Origin: Kryptolebias marmoratus
Taxonomy: Eukaryota; Chordata; Actinopteri; Cyprinodontiformes; Rivulidae
Length of the DNA: 64,000 nt
NCBI RefSeq assembly: GCF_001649575.2
Contig: NC_051444.1
Coordinates: forward strand, 22,343,287 to 22,407,286
Direction: 5' to 3'
Position numbers and translations under genes: made by a program. The notes beneath the pieces were generated by a model, which saw nothing but the letters and a program-made list of their open reading frames with translations, was not told where the DNA came from and searched no databases. Shown in pieces: positions 34,401 to 46,508 of the stretch. The first letter of the stretch is position 1. Each line of letters starts with the position of its first letter.

Positions 34401-37400
34401 TGACTTGAAAATCTCATTTTTCTATATCTTCGTTTGTTCGTTGCCATTTCCACTTTTGTTGTTGTCATTTTTGTAGGACCATCTTGCGAGCTATGACGTG
34501 AATGGGAATGACCACGATCCTACACCACGTTACGATTCCCGCAATGAAAACATGTAAGACAAAAAAGGTTTCTTATCCTATTAAACTTTAATCTGTACCC
34601 TGGCTTCTCCAATCCACCCCAGTATACTCATTGTACACTCATCTAAAAAAGTACAAAAATAAAAAAACTTGAAGGTTTTCTCTCTTTCTTTTTTTCTTTC
34701 CCTCTTAATAGTACAATAGGGGGTCTGATACAAAATGTTGGTTTCTTAATAGCAAAAACTACATTAAAACCTGCAGTGGATACCAAATCATGTGCCAATG
34801 AAATAATCTTGTTTAATGTTCTGATTAGTTTTTGTGTTTTAATCAGCAGAACAAACCAGTTCGGTATTTCAGCAGGTCTTAATTGTTTCTGAAGATATAA
34901 TTACTGAGGCAGCTGTGTTGACATGCAGACACGGGACTCGGTGTGCTGGCGAAGTGGCAGCAGCAGCCAACAACTCCCATTGCATTGTTGGAGTTGCCTA
35001 CAACGCTCGTATTGGAGGTAGATTTCTCTGTTCCTCTCTTGCAATACCATTTTCTAAATCATCAGTGCAAAGTGTTATATTTCTTTTCTGTTGTCTTTGT
35101 GCGGTCACATCAGCTACAATACAAAATAGCTTTGAACCAAACAGCTGATGCACATATTTATCTTCCTTCATTAATAAATCCTCATAAACTGGGTTTTGGG
35201 GGATACCATTGCCACTTCTAAGGCAGAAACTGGTTAGAAGACTGAATATATGAGTGATTTTTTTTTTTTTTTTTTTTTTGTCTTTTTTGTAAGGCGTCTT
35301 AAATTTGCCAAGCTACTTTTAAAAACACATATCAGACGTTTAGGATGCTATCACTGTATAATAATGATTCAAATGGAAAACATTATTACTTTCATACCTC
35401 AGCATTGCTGCCACAGATTATACAATAGATGTGAGACTCGAGAACCTAACTTGCTCTTGGTCTTGTTTGAAACAATCAGATTTTTATACATTTGTTAGGA
35501 TGCTCACAAATAAACACAGAAACACAAACGAAATCATATTCTGGAAACTATAGAAAACCATCTTATGGCACTGTACAGCAAAAACTACAAGTCAGCTTCA
35601 AATCCAAAATAACCTGTGACCAAAGAGTAAATATCTTTACCTGTAATAGCTGAGATCGGACAGATATGTTATCGATTTGATGAGACATGGAGGTGCAATT
35701 TGTTTTGTGACACTGATGCTACCTTGGAATCAGGGATTCGAATGCTGGATGGGGATGTGACTGATATAGTGGAGGCCAAGTCTTTGGGAATTCGACCGGA
35801 CTACATCCACGTCTACAGTGCCAGCTGGGGACCAAAAGATGATGGCAGGACCGTAGATGGCCCAGGGCCCCTAACCAAGCAGGCTTTTGAGCAAGGCATC
35901 CAGAAGGTCCTAAATGTTGTTCCAGCTGTCTGTCCAGTGCTATATGCAGTATGAACATACACAATGTGTGTGGATTTGCAACACTACACCTGTGTATTTA
36001 TGTCACACAGGGCCGCAAGGGCCTGGGGTCCATATTTGTCTGGGCAGCAGGTAATGGAGGCCGGCAGGGGGATCACTGTTCATGTGATGGCTACACCAGC
36101 AGCATCTACACCATCTCTGTCTCGAGCACCACAGAGAATGGAAATAAGCCCTGGTACCTGGAGGTGTGCAGCTCCATCATGGCCACAACCTACAGCAGTG
36201 GAGAGTTTCATGAGCGGAAGATCGTAAGTACGAATCCCCTTCAACTCAGCCACTGTGTAGAGACGTGTTTAAAGGTGACATTTGATGGTTCAAAACAAAT
36301 ACGTTCAAACATCAGGTACCAGAGGCAGCAGAGATTCGCATTTTTTGTCAGGCAGATGTTTGTGTTTAGGTCACATTTTTATACTGATATGTATCTCCTG
36401 TCCTCATGATTCACAAAATATGTGTGCATTGTGTCTGAGCGAGGCCTGTGGTTATTGGAAAGAAAAAAAGGTAAATGTGAGTTGTAGTGAATGTCAGCTG
36501 TACTTTGACTCCGTATGTGTAACCCATGTTGTGTGAGTGTGTGTGGGGAGGTTAATAGGTTTCAAAACCAGTGGGAAGTAAAAAGTGTGTTTGTACTTTT
36601 TGGTAGGTAACCACTGATATCTGGCATCGCTGCACCGAGGGTCACACAGGCACTTCTGTCTCTGCTCCTATTGTGGCTGGAATCATAGCTCTCGCCCTGG
36701 AGGCAAAGTTCGTCATGTTTAAATGTTGTTCAATTTCTTTCTTTTTTCCCCCTTGCATTTCTTTCTCGATACAAGTCATTTTTTGCCAGACTCAGCATTT
36801 CTCATATTTATTTCGAAACAATGGCACTCTCTGTTCTTGTAGGGGCTAAGATATTATATTAGGAATTGTCAAAGTTCTTCAAGTATTGATAGAATTAAAC
36901 TTCCCCATACACTGCATGAAGTCTGATTTGCTCTTTATGAACTGCAAATGCAGTTCATTCTATGATACTGAATTTTGTGGCACTTTATCATCTTCCCAAA
37001 GTTTACATGGCAGTAATAATCTTCAAACGTTGGCTAGTAAGTAGCTTTGGAGACACTGAAGCTACAAGGAAAACCTGCTGGTCAGCCTTCCAGTGACACT
37101 TCTCTTCCACTCAGATAACGTGACAGATAAATGAACACAGACACTGCAAAAAACATGTTTATGTTTACCATTAATAAGACACTTTCTCAATTTGGAAAAA
37201 AAGACAGTACTGTAAGCTGAAACAACAAAAAACTGAAAGTTAAACACAAAATCTATGACAATACTGGTACTAACACTGCAAAGAAGTACAAACTGTGATG
37301 TATGTTACCAAAGTTTCATGCTACAATATACGACTATCCATTATATTTATAGAAAAGAATGAAAGTTCTCTTCAAACTTTACTACATTTCATAATTTGAC

Positions 37401-40400
37401 TGGAGTTGTAAAAATAATAAAAAGCCAAAAAGAGTCACTAAATAAATGCTCCGATAACATGAGCTTTTTGCTTCTTGTAGCCTTTTGCTCACATGGAGGG
37501 ACGTCCAGCACCTGCTAGTGAAGACGTCCAGACCAGCCCACCTTAAGGCTGATGACTGGAAGACCAACGCTGCTGGACACAGAGGCATGCTGCGTTCTGC
37601 TTTTAATGCCAACTTAGTACATTTATTTTTTACCTCCTTTTAAATTGTGAAACGGTTGTTTTACATTGTGAGTGGGAAAAATACTTTGGTGCTCGTAGAA
37701 GCCTAACCAACAAATACTTGTGATGTGTTTTGTCACAGTCAGCCACCTGTACGGTTTTGGCCTGGTGGATGCAGAGGCCATGGTGCTGGAGGCGACAAAG
37801 TGGAGGACTGTTCCTCCTCAGCACACCTGCAGTCAGACGCCCGATCGCCAAACCAGGTGAGAGGAACCCCAGACAGGTGCTGTGAGAGAAAAGAAATACT
37901 CTGGACCCAGGAGACAAATCTGGTGTGAGAATGATCAAAAATAACACAACATGAATTGTTCATATTATTGAGGTACTACAGTGGTGACATTATGTCTTGT
38001 TGCTGTGCTACTTTTATTCTTAATGATAAAGTTGTCTTCCAGCCCTATAAATAAATCGATATAAAGTTGCCTAAGCTTCCTTTTTATTGTTTACAGATAC
38101 CATTGATGAGTCCCCTTAATGGCAACAACTAATTGATTCAAAGACAAGCTAATAAATAAACCCAAAGAACTATAGAAATACATGTTGGGACAAAAACTGC
38201 ACAACAAAAAAATTGCAGCATTTATACAGATCTAGCTAGTATGGCTAGCCGAGGGCAGATACCTTCACTTCAAAGCTCCCCAATCACAAAGCACTGATGA
38301 CGAGTTCTCCTGATGTTATTCTGGTTTCAAGATACTATTTACTGGAAGTACAGATTCATCAGCTAAAGAAGGGAAGTATTGCTTCTGAGCTTCCTCTCGA
38401 TCCACAATCGTGCACGCCGACATGGGTGTCGACTCCTGCGGTTAATCGATCCACTCTCTCAAAAAGTCTCCATGAAATACTTGATGCTTCTTCTGACGTT
38501 CTGGCAAATATGTTAACTTGGTCGGTCTTTCTAAGATCTTGTATTCCCCCTGCCTCTTGCGGAGAAGACTACTCTCAGGTGTAGTAAAGGGACATTTTGG
38601 AGGCAGAGACTTTGCCATATCCCTGTTTCTGTTTCTTTTGTGAGTGAGTCAGAAACCGCTGGCAGGGTTTTGAAACCTTTTCAGTTCATCTCTCGTTTTC
38701 AGGACAGACTTGTGGGAGTTTGTCAAAAATTTTAAAAGTGAGTTGGAGAATAGCAATTTGTAAAAAAAAACAAAAAAAAAACAGGAATGACATTTCTGTT
38801 TATGTTTGTGATAGGCACATCCATGCCAGTCAGACCCTGAACAGCAGCGTTACCATCTCTGGATGCTCACAGGAACCAGAGCAGCATGTGGCTTACCTGG
38901 AGCACGTGGTGGTCAGGGTGTTCATTGTTCACCCACGACGAGGAGACCTGGAGATCAACCTCATCTCTCCATCCGGCACAAGGTCACAGCTTCTGGCCAG
39001 GAGGTGAGAGCTCCAACCCACAGTGTGTCACTCAGGGTATCATGTTTTAAATGTCAGATGTAGAGGTCGCTAGTGGACGTCTCTCTGCCTGAAAGAATAA
39101 AAACAGTTCTGTCTTAAAGAGTGCACATAATAAACAATCAGATACAAGCTATCTGAACCAGTAGCTACATGCAGCATGCATCACGCTGAATTGTAACACA
39201 AGTTCAAATAAAAGATACTTTACTTTGTAGGACTGTGACCTTCTATATTATGAAGAGAAGGATTTTGAAACAAGCAAGAAAAAGAGAAGATATTTAAAGA
39301 TAGTGTCATTGATTCAAATATTGAATTTATTTAACTTTTTTACCCATTTCATCACATTTAAAGTCATGGGAGGGAAGTTTGACCCAGTTGCCACGGGAAC
39401 GTTTCACCATCATTATATCAACTTTGCTCAGACACACCAATTTATACCAACCAGTTAATCTAACATGCATGTTTTTAAACTGTACCAGAGTACCCAGAGA
39501 AACCTCACAAATGCAAAGAGAACACGCAAATTGAGATTTAAACCAGAATACCTTCTTGCTCTGAGGATGAGAAATTTATCCATCAATGTGCATATTTTTA
39601 AATAACATCTGTTTGCAGGTTATTTGACAGCTCCAACGAGGGCTTCAGGGACTGGGAGTTCATGACTGTTCATTTTTGGGGTGAGAGGTCAGAGGGCAGA
39701 TGGACACTGGAGATTACTGACTCGCCTTCAAAGCTGCGTAACCCTGAGGTGCTGGGTGAGATCCACAAAGACATGAACACTTGGACTTGTGTTACACGTT
39801 TTAAATCAACCATTTTCCAAAGTGCCCTACAGCTTTGTTGCTAAAAGAATAGTTTTATCACTAAAAAATGGTGTCTTGCACAGGCAGCCTTAAAGAATGG
39901 ACTCTCATCCTTCATGGCACGTCTCAGAACCCGTACCAGCAGCACTCGGTTCAGCACTCCCACTCAAAAATGTTGGAGAACCCTGGATCAGAGGTGCTGG
40001 AGGAGCCAGAGCTCCAGGAGGAAGAGGAGGAGGAGGAGTATAATGGTGAGAGAATCCATAAATTATATTTTTTTTTCCTCAAGAACCTGTAGATGCGGGT
40101 TCCTTTTCATTTTTAAATTAATGGTCTCAGTGCATTAGCATTTAAGCATCTTTATTACTACTCCTTCCGTAACTTTGGTAAAACTCATTTAAAAAAAACA
40201 CATCACAATATGTGCCTTGACTGGGAATAGTCTGCTATGATTTTTGGTAGTAGTACATCAAGCAGAATAGATGACATTCACACAAAATTAAAAAATTTCT
40301 CCATTGGGCACCAATGGGATTTTGGCCAAATGAAGAGGGGAAAAAAACCCTGCCCCTGTGAAGCATTTTACCTCATGCATACTTTACATTCAAAGATGTG

Positions 40401-43400
40401 GGTTACTGAAAGTTTACAACTTTATATGCAATCGCATTTGAAGTTTTATGATTTTTCAAGACTTTTTCTCTTCAAAACTGGAAGTGAAGGGTCTTTTTAA
40501 CTTGTCATATTTAACACATACTTACAGCTGATGACAGGATGCCTCTACTACTTAAGGAATATAAATATTTTCTTCACTATGACTTTATATTTATTTGAGG
40601 CTTACTTTCTACTCTGTGTTCCTATCTGCTAGTCTTATTAAGAGTGCTGTCAGAGAGTGACAGACTTTCAGACACTGGTGTGTGGTTACCATGTTGACCC
40701 TAATGAGCAAGGGGCAGAAGCTTTAACATTTTTTTATTTTCATCTAGGGTCACTTCACTTATACAGTTTATACATGAACAATCAGCACTTTGTCATCTTA
40801 AATTATAACAAATGTCCCAAATTACTTTGAGACATTATAGAAAATGTTGATGTATGTTGGAGTTTCTGACTATAGTTAAAAAATATTATATGTATTATAT
40901 TCCATAAAAAACTAAGTAGTTAGATCATTAGTAGTTGACTGGTTAAATGTGGATAGATATATTTTAGCATTTAGTATTGTTTTCATTAAATCAGGGAGAT
41001 GAAATGCAGATTATATATGCCAAGACTATACATTTTGAAGACCTCTTTTGTATAAATAATTAATGTTGCTCATAATATTAATATTAATGAGGGTTATGAT
41101 GATAGTGGTTGTGTTAATTGTTCTGCTGTGCATTAAGGGCCATGCCACAGCGAGTGTGGAGACCAGGGCTGTGATGGACCCAACACTGAGCACTGCCTCA
41201 ACTGTATCCACTTCAGTTTGGGCAGCTTAAAAAGTGGCAGGTAAGAGATGACAAGAGAAAATGGAGCAAAGCAAACATGTACCTGCATCCATGTTGCTCA
41301 AAGAAAACATTAAAACTCCCATAACTGCCACTTTAAACTTGGAAAAAAAAACCTGTTACTGTACATATGTTTTTCTAATTCCTAGAATTGTACCACTGAA
41401 ATTAACTCTGAAACAACGTCAATCAACAAATCTGTATTTTTCTGTAAGCTAACTCTTCTTGCACATTGTTGTATATTTGTAGAACATGTGTAAGCCACTG
41501 TCCTCGGGGACACTACGAGAACATATCGTCTCGTCGGTGCAGACACTGCCATAAAGGCTGTGAGACATGTGTTAGCCCATCGCCTGGCGATTGTCTCTCC
41601 TGCAGAAGAGGCCTGTACCTCAACACACTCAACTCCAGCTGCACCAACACCTGCCCCCCAGGATACTTTGCAGATGAAAGTGAGTATAACATTCACACTG
41701 TTGACCAAGGGCCAACACAAAGACACATAACAGAGACCCGTTTTGCATGCTGTCTTTGCCAGATCAGAGGCAGTGTGTGAAGTGCCATGACACCTGTGTT
41801 ACATGTCAGCGACATGCAGACAAATGTTCTGCCTGCAGCAAAGGCTACAGGTATGTACAGACAGACTGACATTTAAACATTCAAATTTTGGTTTTAAGTA
41901 ACTTATTGTAAAGTTGTTGTTTTCTATCTCAGTCTAGCAGGGATGACTTGTGTTCCTGAATGCACCAATGGAACTTTTTTCCATCTGGAAGAGATGTCCT
42001 GCAGCCCTTGTCATTCGTCTTGTAAGACTTGTACAGGTCGGTGTGATCGTTGTAGGACTTCTACAAGTCTTTTAAAACATAAACTTTGCTTTACGAGATC
42101 CAGGAAATTGCCTACAGTGTACAGCATCCTGGTTTTGATCTGTCCACATTACTGTTTAATTATGTGTCTTCTAGGGCCGGGCGAGGAGGAGTGTATTCAG
42201 TGTGCTGAGGGCTTCCTGCAGCAGGAATGGAGATGTGTGCAGGCCTGTGCACCTGGATACTACTCCGGAAAAACAACAGGCCTTCCTCATAAGATTTGTC
42301 ACAGGTTACGTATTTGTGACAGCATGTTGTCTCACTCTAATGCCTATACTTATCAGCCACAGCATTATGATCACTGATATGGAAAGTAAAAGCATTAGAA
42401 AATATGAAAAATGAATAGTGTATGCAAACTGTTGTGGTCCGCAAACAGAGAACAGTCTTAACATTTGGTGGATATTCAGAAGTTTCTTTCACAGAACAAT
42501 TCTGTGATACGACCACAAAAGCAAGTCCATCTTTAGGCTGCCTCTGGTTGTTCATAAATCAACAATTTGGCTGCCCAAGACCCACAAAGATGTGGGTTTT
42601 CATTGACAAAGCCTGCATCCCAGAACCAAAGAAGGCGGGGAGTATAACTCAGCTGCATTGACGGGAAGTGCTATGCATAAAACATGTGTTGAACAGCTCC
42701 CATTTAAAACCCCAGAGCCAGCTGGTTGCACAGACCCCGTCTCATCACAGCATCCCACCTTCGAGCCAGGCAGCCTGCTTACACATTGCCGCGACATGTT
42801 TTAGTTGTGGGGTGATGTGAGCATGTGTGGATTTGTACAGCCTCAAACACCTATAAAAATGTCACAATGCCAAATACATGCAGTGAAATGCACACTGGCT
42901 GTGCATGTCGTCTTACTTAAATAAGGTAAATAAATAAAAATAGGTTGTATATTTTGGATGGCAGTAACTAAAATTGCAATCTGCTAATCTGCTCATTTTG
43001 TGTGAGTTTTAAATACTTGCAGATTTTGCATACAGATCTACAATAACAGTGTTGGTTTACATATCAGATTTACAACACTCGGTAATATCAAAATATTATT
43101 GTAGTTTAAACATATGCAGCACTAATAAAATCTGTTTTATTCATTATTTCACTAATTATTTAACTATGTATTTGAACGTGCATTTCTTCTGATATCAGGT
43201 GCCCAGTCCATCACAGAGATACAATCTTTCAAACTTTCACCGAAAGGGAATTTAGTCTTCGTTTAAGCTAATTTTGGGAGAAAACTGACATAATGGGAGA
43301 AAGCCCACACATTTATGGGAAGAATGCTCACACAGAAAGACCTCAGCTAAGATCCAATCCTAACCACTGCTCTGCCAAGATGCCCCAAAAGAATATGTGA

Positions 43401-44853
43401 CCGGAATATGCACACTGTGCAGTTAAATATCCCTAAATTTCACAGTCCTACTATCAAAGGCAATGGTTTGAATGCCCTCAGATACAAGCTTGTGAAGGAT
43501 TTGATAGTTTACTATCAGGTCACTGGGCTGTCTGTTGGTGTGTGTCTCCAGGTGTGAAGAAAACTGTTTAAGCTGCAGTGGTCCAGGAACAACGTGCACC
43601 AAATGCCAAGCAGGATATAGTCTGATCAGCAAGACTTGCATAGTGAATGCACTGTGTAATAATGGTAAGTCTGACCTCATAAACCCTTATCAACTTCATT
43701 CACCAGCACTTCTCAGCGTCAGGTTGGGTGGAGAGAGCGAGGAACCCAATGCGCACACTCATCTTGGTTCCAAGGAAAATAAAATCCTTTTTAAACAAAA
43801 GAATAAAAACAAAAAAAAACAAACAATAACAAAAATCCAAAGCGTGGCAAAAATGACAAGCTAAGGAAAGACATGGGAGGGAGGAACCAGACAGCGCATA
43901 TAAGCAACAACGGACGAGCGAGTAAATGGAGGAAATGACCAGGTTTTAAAGGCAGAGGGTAATTAGGGAAAGTGGGCACAGGTGAGTGATAACTAATGAG
44001 GAGCAGGTGGAGATGGGCGTGGCAGGAAAACAAGTGCCTGACTGAGGAGAGGTGAATAATGACCGGAGTACAGAAACACAAGGAGCAAGAACTGAACTAA
44101 GACCAGATTAAACATAAAGTTAACTAAATCACAAGATAAAACAAACATTAAACCCAGACTGAAACATGAATCGGAAACATGAAAAATAACCTCTAATCCT
44201 GACACTCAGGTGACGTAGTGCTTTTTCTCCAGCTTCACGCACAACATTATTTTCAAGATTTGACAAATAAAGACTAAAACCTTTACACCCTGCCTTTCTG
44301 TGCGTGTCTCTTTGGACATTGGTTCTACAGCTTCTTTCATTGATGCAGACCTAAACACAAAGCAGGCCGTGTTCAGAAGCTGCACTAACATCCATCCTGG
44401 GTGATCTAATCTGACTTGACAGCAGCAGACTTATATTACCAGGATGCCTCTGTTTATTTTTTCTTTTTTTTTTAGATTATTCAGATTAAACACCACCAGG
44501 TTTGATCTGCTGTACATTTCCACCACAGCTGTACTAACATATAGTATATTTACTCATTTAAAATACCACTTCCAAACAGAGACATGTATATTTAACATGA
44601 AGAGGTGAAGTCATTCATCATCTTCTCTTTCAGAAAAGGTTACTTGATACCAGATGTTTTGTTTGAGTGGATCTTTGAAAAAAAAACTGTTTTCTTGTAA
44701 CAGTGTAGCGTGTTTCTCATTAAGTTGATTCTTATCTCCTTCTCCCGTCTGCCAGCTGATGAGGTGTTCTGTGAGATGGTGAAGTCCAACCGTCTGTGTG
44801 AGAGGAAGTTTTACCGACAGTTCTGCTGCCGCACCTGTCTGATGAACGGATGA
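31483..44853 (+). CDS. pcsk6: Proprotein convertase subtilisin/kexin type 6 (PACE4-like), 21 coding exons
   Basis: Exons: 31483-31647, 32722-32826, 33924-34034, 34116-34259, 34477-34553, 34929-35017, 35734-35906, 36011-36223, 36607-36707, 37481-37584, 37739-37856, 38815-39003, 39619-39755, 39884-40045, 41138-41240, 41483-41679, 41763-41850, 41933-42036, 42175-42304, 43552-43664, 44756-44853. All phases close, giving 906 aa (human PCSK6 969). A hydrophobic signal ([10 protein letters not shown]) is followed by a prodomain cut after RVKR105. The subtilisin-fold protease has D161, H202, N303 and S376, with the same spacing as furin. Then come a P domain, an acidic linker, a furin-like Cys-rich domain and a C-terminal PLAC domain ([14 protein letters not shown]), which separates PACE4 from furin. 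It is a secreted, Ca2+-dependent endoprotease cutting TGF-beta-family and other precursors after RXXR; the Cys-rich tail tethers PACE4 to heparan sulfate. Confidence 0.95.
32940..33080 (-). mobile_element. Short Tc1-like terminal remnant in pcsk6 intron 2
   Basis: Contains 'agcaacacctggttgctact', 'cctatggaagcaggaagggg' and 'cttagtttttcacacatctt', matching the end noncoding segment of the same Tc1-like group as the relics at 15960 and 19340. No transposase sequence is present. Confidence 0.55.
33230..33505 (-). mobile_element. tRNA-derived SINE copy in pcsk6 intron 2
   Basis: Reverse-complement landmarks of the SINE at 30652: 'agttgccagtaaacctaaca', 'ggactgtgtgaggaaatcag', 'agggagaacatgtgaacccc' and 'gcactaaccactgctccact'. 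Diverged, without a visible tail. Confidence 0.65.
33957..33968 (+). other. pcsk6: Predicted autocatalytic prodomain cleavage site RVKR
   Basis: In exon 3 residues 102-105 read RVKR, followed by SLQSG. This matches the RXKR primary site that furin-family zymogens cut in cis. The mature protease would begin at Ser106. Confidence 0.85.
34116..37584 (+). other. pcsk6: Catalytic (S8 subtilisin-like) domain exons 4-10 of pcsk6
   Basis: Catalytic Asp codon at 34215-34217 ([13 protein letters not shown]), His at 34930-34932 (HGTRCAGEV), oxyanion Asn at 36053-36055 (AAGNGG) and Ser at 36655-36657 ([10 protein letters not shown]). The distances D-H 41, D-N 142 and D-S 215 are those of furin, so no residue is lost or inserted between active-site elements. 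Exon 10 ends at a GC rather than GT donor. Confidence 0.92.
35258..35290 (+). repeat. Poly(T) run in pcsk6 intron 6
   Basis: About 23 T's followed by another T6. It may be the reversed tail of a retroposon, but no body was recognised next to it. The rest of intron 6 (35018-35733) is featureless. Confidence 0.7.
37585..37738 (+). other. Candidate GC-AG intron 10 of pcsk6
   Basis: Exon 10 must end AGAG to give [12 protein letters not shown], which matches GHKVSHFYGFG in human PACE4. The next two intron bases are GC (agag|gcatgc), with a standard CAG acceptor at 37736-37738. The nearest GT (37593) would add GML and change the following Val to Leu. Confidence 0.65.
37739..40045 (+). other. pcsk6: P (Homo B) domain and acidic linker, exons 11-14 of pcsk6
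   Basis: Exons 11-13 encode the beta-barrel P domain: [35 protein letters not shown] and [17 protein letters not shown]. It includes the RRGD segment shared by convertases. Exon 14 completes it ([12 protein letters not shown]) and runs into a Glu-rich linker (EEEEEEEY). Compared with human PACE4, the stretch AQSTPGSANILQT before the Cys-rich domain has no visible counterpart. Confidence 0.85.
39365..39575 (-). mobile_element. tRNA-derived SINE copy in pcsk6 intron 12 (decayed)
   Basis: Shows 'taatctaacatgcatgtttt', 'gtacccagagaaacctcaca' and 'gcaaagagaacacgcaaatt' in the order of the family. The tRNA-like head is lost or unrecognisable. Confidence 0.5.
41138..43664 (+). other. pcsk6: Furin-like Cys-rich repeats, exons 15-20 of pcsk6
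   Basis: Consecutive CxxC-rich repeats such as [33 protein letters not shown] and [10 protein letters not shown], each ending in CxxCxxGY-type loops. The exons are all phase 1 or 2 at their borders, as usual for repeat shuffling. The intron after exon 20 carries a solo LTR. Confidence 0.88.
43195..43395 (-). mobile_element. tRNA-derived SINE copy in pcsk6 intron 19 (decayed)
   Basis: 'gtgcccagtccatcacagag' at one end and 'atcctaaccactgctctgcc' at the other reproduce the order of the SINE body and head, on the strand opposite to pcsk6. The middle is strongly diverged. Confidence 0.5.
43717..44204 (-). mobile_element. Solo LTR (Ty3-like) in the last intron of pcsk6
   Basis: A 488-bp block is bounded by inverted ends (minus strand TGTCAGGATT ... 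AACCTGACG) and flanked by the 5-bp direct repeat CTCAG (43712-43716 and 44205-44209), the expected target-site duplication of a Ty3 element. It has no coding capacity. Orientation is inferred from the TG end and from TTTAAA in the minus direction. It begins 52 bp after the exon 20 donor. It is not closely similar to the LTR of the array at 51219. Confidence 0.72.
44756..44853 (+). other. pcsk6: PLAC domain, last exon of pcsk6
   Basis: Encodes [20 protein letters not shown] then [12 protein letters not shown] and TGA. The six cysteines fit the PLAC (protease and lacunin) pattern that ends PACE4 and PC5. Confidence 0.9.
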
Positions 44854-45236
44854 GGAGCCAAACACTCATTATTTCTGCTTTTTTTTTATTCCAAATCATT
44901 GCCACAAAAAGAGACCATTTAATTTGTACAGGACAGACTGACTTAGTCTTTCTAAAAATGTATTTTTTTTTAATCTAATTGCGCTGGTCATCAAAATAGG
45001 ACATTTAACACTTTACAGCTGTGATTTGAGGGAAGCTCTCAGGTAGTTTTCCTGCAGGTTTTTATGTGTGCAAATATTCTGCACTGAATATGAGCTGGAC
45101 TGAACATGGAGTATACAGCATTTTGCGCAGTTTAAAACTTTCCAGATTGTGATTTTCACTCACATGTGGGAAAGATTGGAACTGGCACACAGAAATGTTA
45201 TATTTCTGGGTTTTTTTGTACCAAAACTGCCAAAAT

Positions 45237-45242
45237 AATAAA
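45237..45242 (+). terminator. Polyadenylation signal of pcsk6
   Basis: AATAAA 384 bp after the stop codon, followed by a T/G-containing segment. It is the first canonical hexamer in the 3' flank, so a 3'UTR of about 0.4 kb is likely. Confidence 0.6.
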
Positions 45243-45914
45243 TTGTAAATCAAAATCAGTTTAATCCTCTTCTTAAGCTTGACTCATAATCTTATCATAC
45301 AGTTTCACTTTTCTCTGGTGATGCTCTGTTGTCATCAATACAAAGCATTTTTGACCTTCATCTCTCTTGGTTGGTTTTCTAAATTAGTACTTGGCAGAAA
45401 AACAGTTTGTTCAGCGTCACTTCTCTCATCAGTTTGTTCACACAGTTGTTTGCTTATTGTTCTTGAGTCATTCAGTCAGAGAAAGGCAAGCATGAAGTGC
45501 CTCAGAAAAACAAGGGTTCGTGTTCGTCGCCCTGAACAGTTTACATACGTCTTGGCACAGATTCTACAGATCTGTGCAGCTCTGCAGAAATCTTCGAACA
45601 TCGTTTTTTCCAGACTTTATCACTTCCTTGGTGTTTTGATTCTGTTTGGCAGAGATCTCCCAGATACGCTGGCTTGAGATCTGCCAACAAACTATTCAGT
45701 GATGCCTGGTGCCTCATACTGAGTACCTCCCTTTGGTGCTAAATACATTCAGACCAGTCAGTGCATGGCTCTAGCATAAAAAAATATTTTGGACCATGTT
45801 GACTGTCGGGTGGAGCATCTCTGTGTTGGATATGTCAGAGCCTGTCAGGCTGGCATCCGAAGACTGAGGAGGTTGGAGAAACATTTTAAAACCTGGTTGT
45901 GATACAGCTCTGTA

Positions 45915-46262
45915 TTTACTTACATACAGGGTAACTACAGTACCTTCAGAGTATCCACAGGGTACCTACAGGGTACTAGTGGAGTACTTTCAGGGTAACT
46001 ACGGGGTACTTATAGAATACCCACACAGTACATATAAAGCACTTATAGCATACGTATGCAGTACCTATGGTGTATTTACATGTTACTTACAGGGTACTTT
46101 TGGGGTACTTACAGGGTAACTACTGGGTACATAGGGTACTTAAAGGTTATTTAAAGGGTAGGTGCAAGGTACAAACAGGGTATTTATAGGGTACTTAGAG
46201 AATAACTACAGGATACTTGCCTATGAGTGTGCCTATGGGTACTTACAGTGTATTTACAAGAC
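45915..46262 (+). repeat. Degenerate minisatellite, unit about 10-15 bp around ACAGGGTAC
   Basis: More than twenty imperfect reiterations of a core like 'cttacagggtactt' (with 'ggtaac', 'ggtatt' and 'agtacc' variants) across about 350 bp. Spacing is irregular, mostly 10-15 bp. Confidence 0.8.
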
Positions 46263-46508
46263 ACAGGTTTTGTCTGCTGTTGAAGTAAAATGATGAGCAG
46301 TGTTACTTTATCCATTTGTGGTCACATTTTATGACTGCATGTTTCATCATAGAAAAAAGCTGAATAAACAAAAATGTATTTATTTGAAGCGATCTTATCC
46401 ATCAAAGAAACAAGTGAACATAAACAGTTCCAGCAGAGGGGAGCCTTGCTGAAAGAGTTGACTTTTCCTGGTTTTTCGTCACATGCTCATTTATTCTAAA
46501 GCGAAACA

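Noticed and set aside
42305..43551. Possible extra exon in pcsk6 intron 19 (around 42600-42800)
   Set aside because: No Cys-rich repeat signature, and exons 19 and 20 join in phase without it.
45279..45677. 132-codon ORF after pcsk6
   Set aside because: Hydrophobic, Cys/Leu/Ser-rich translation of T-rich DNA, with no recognised family and no splice context.
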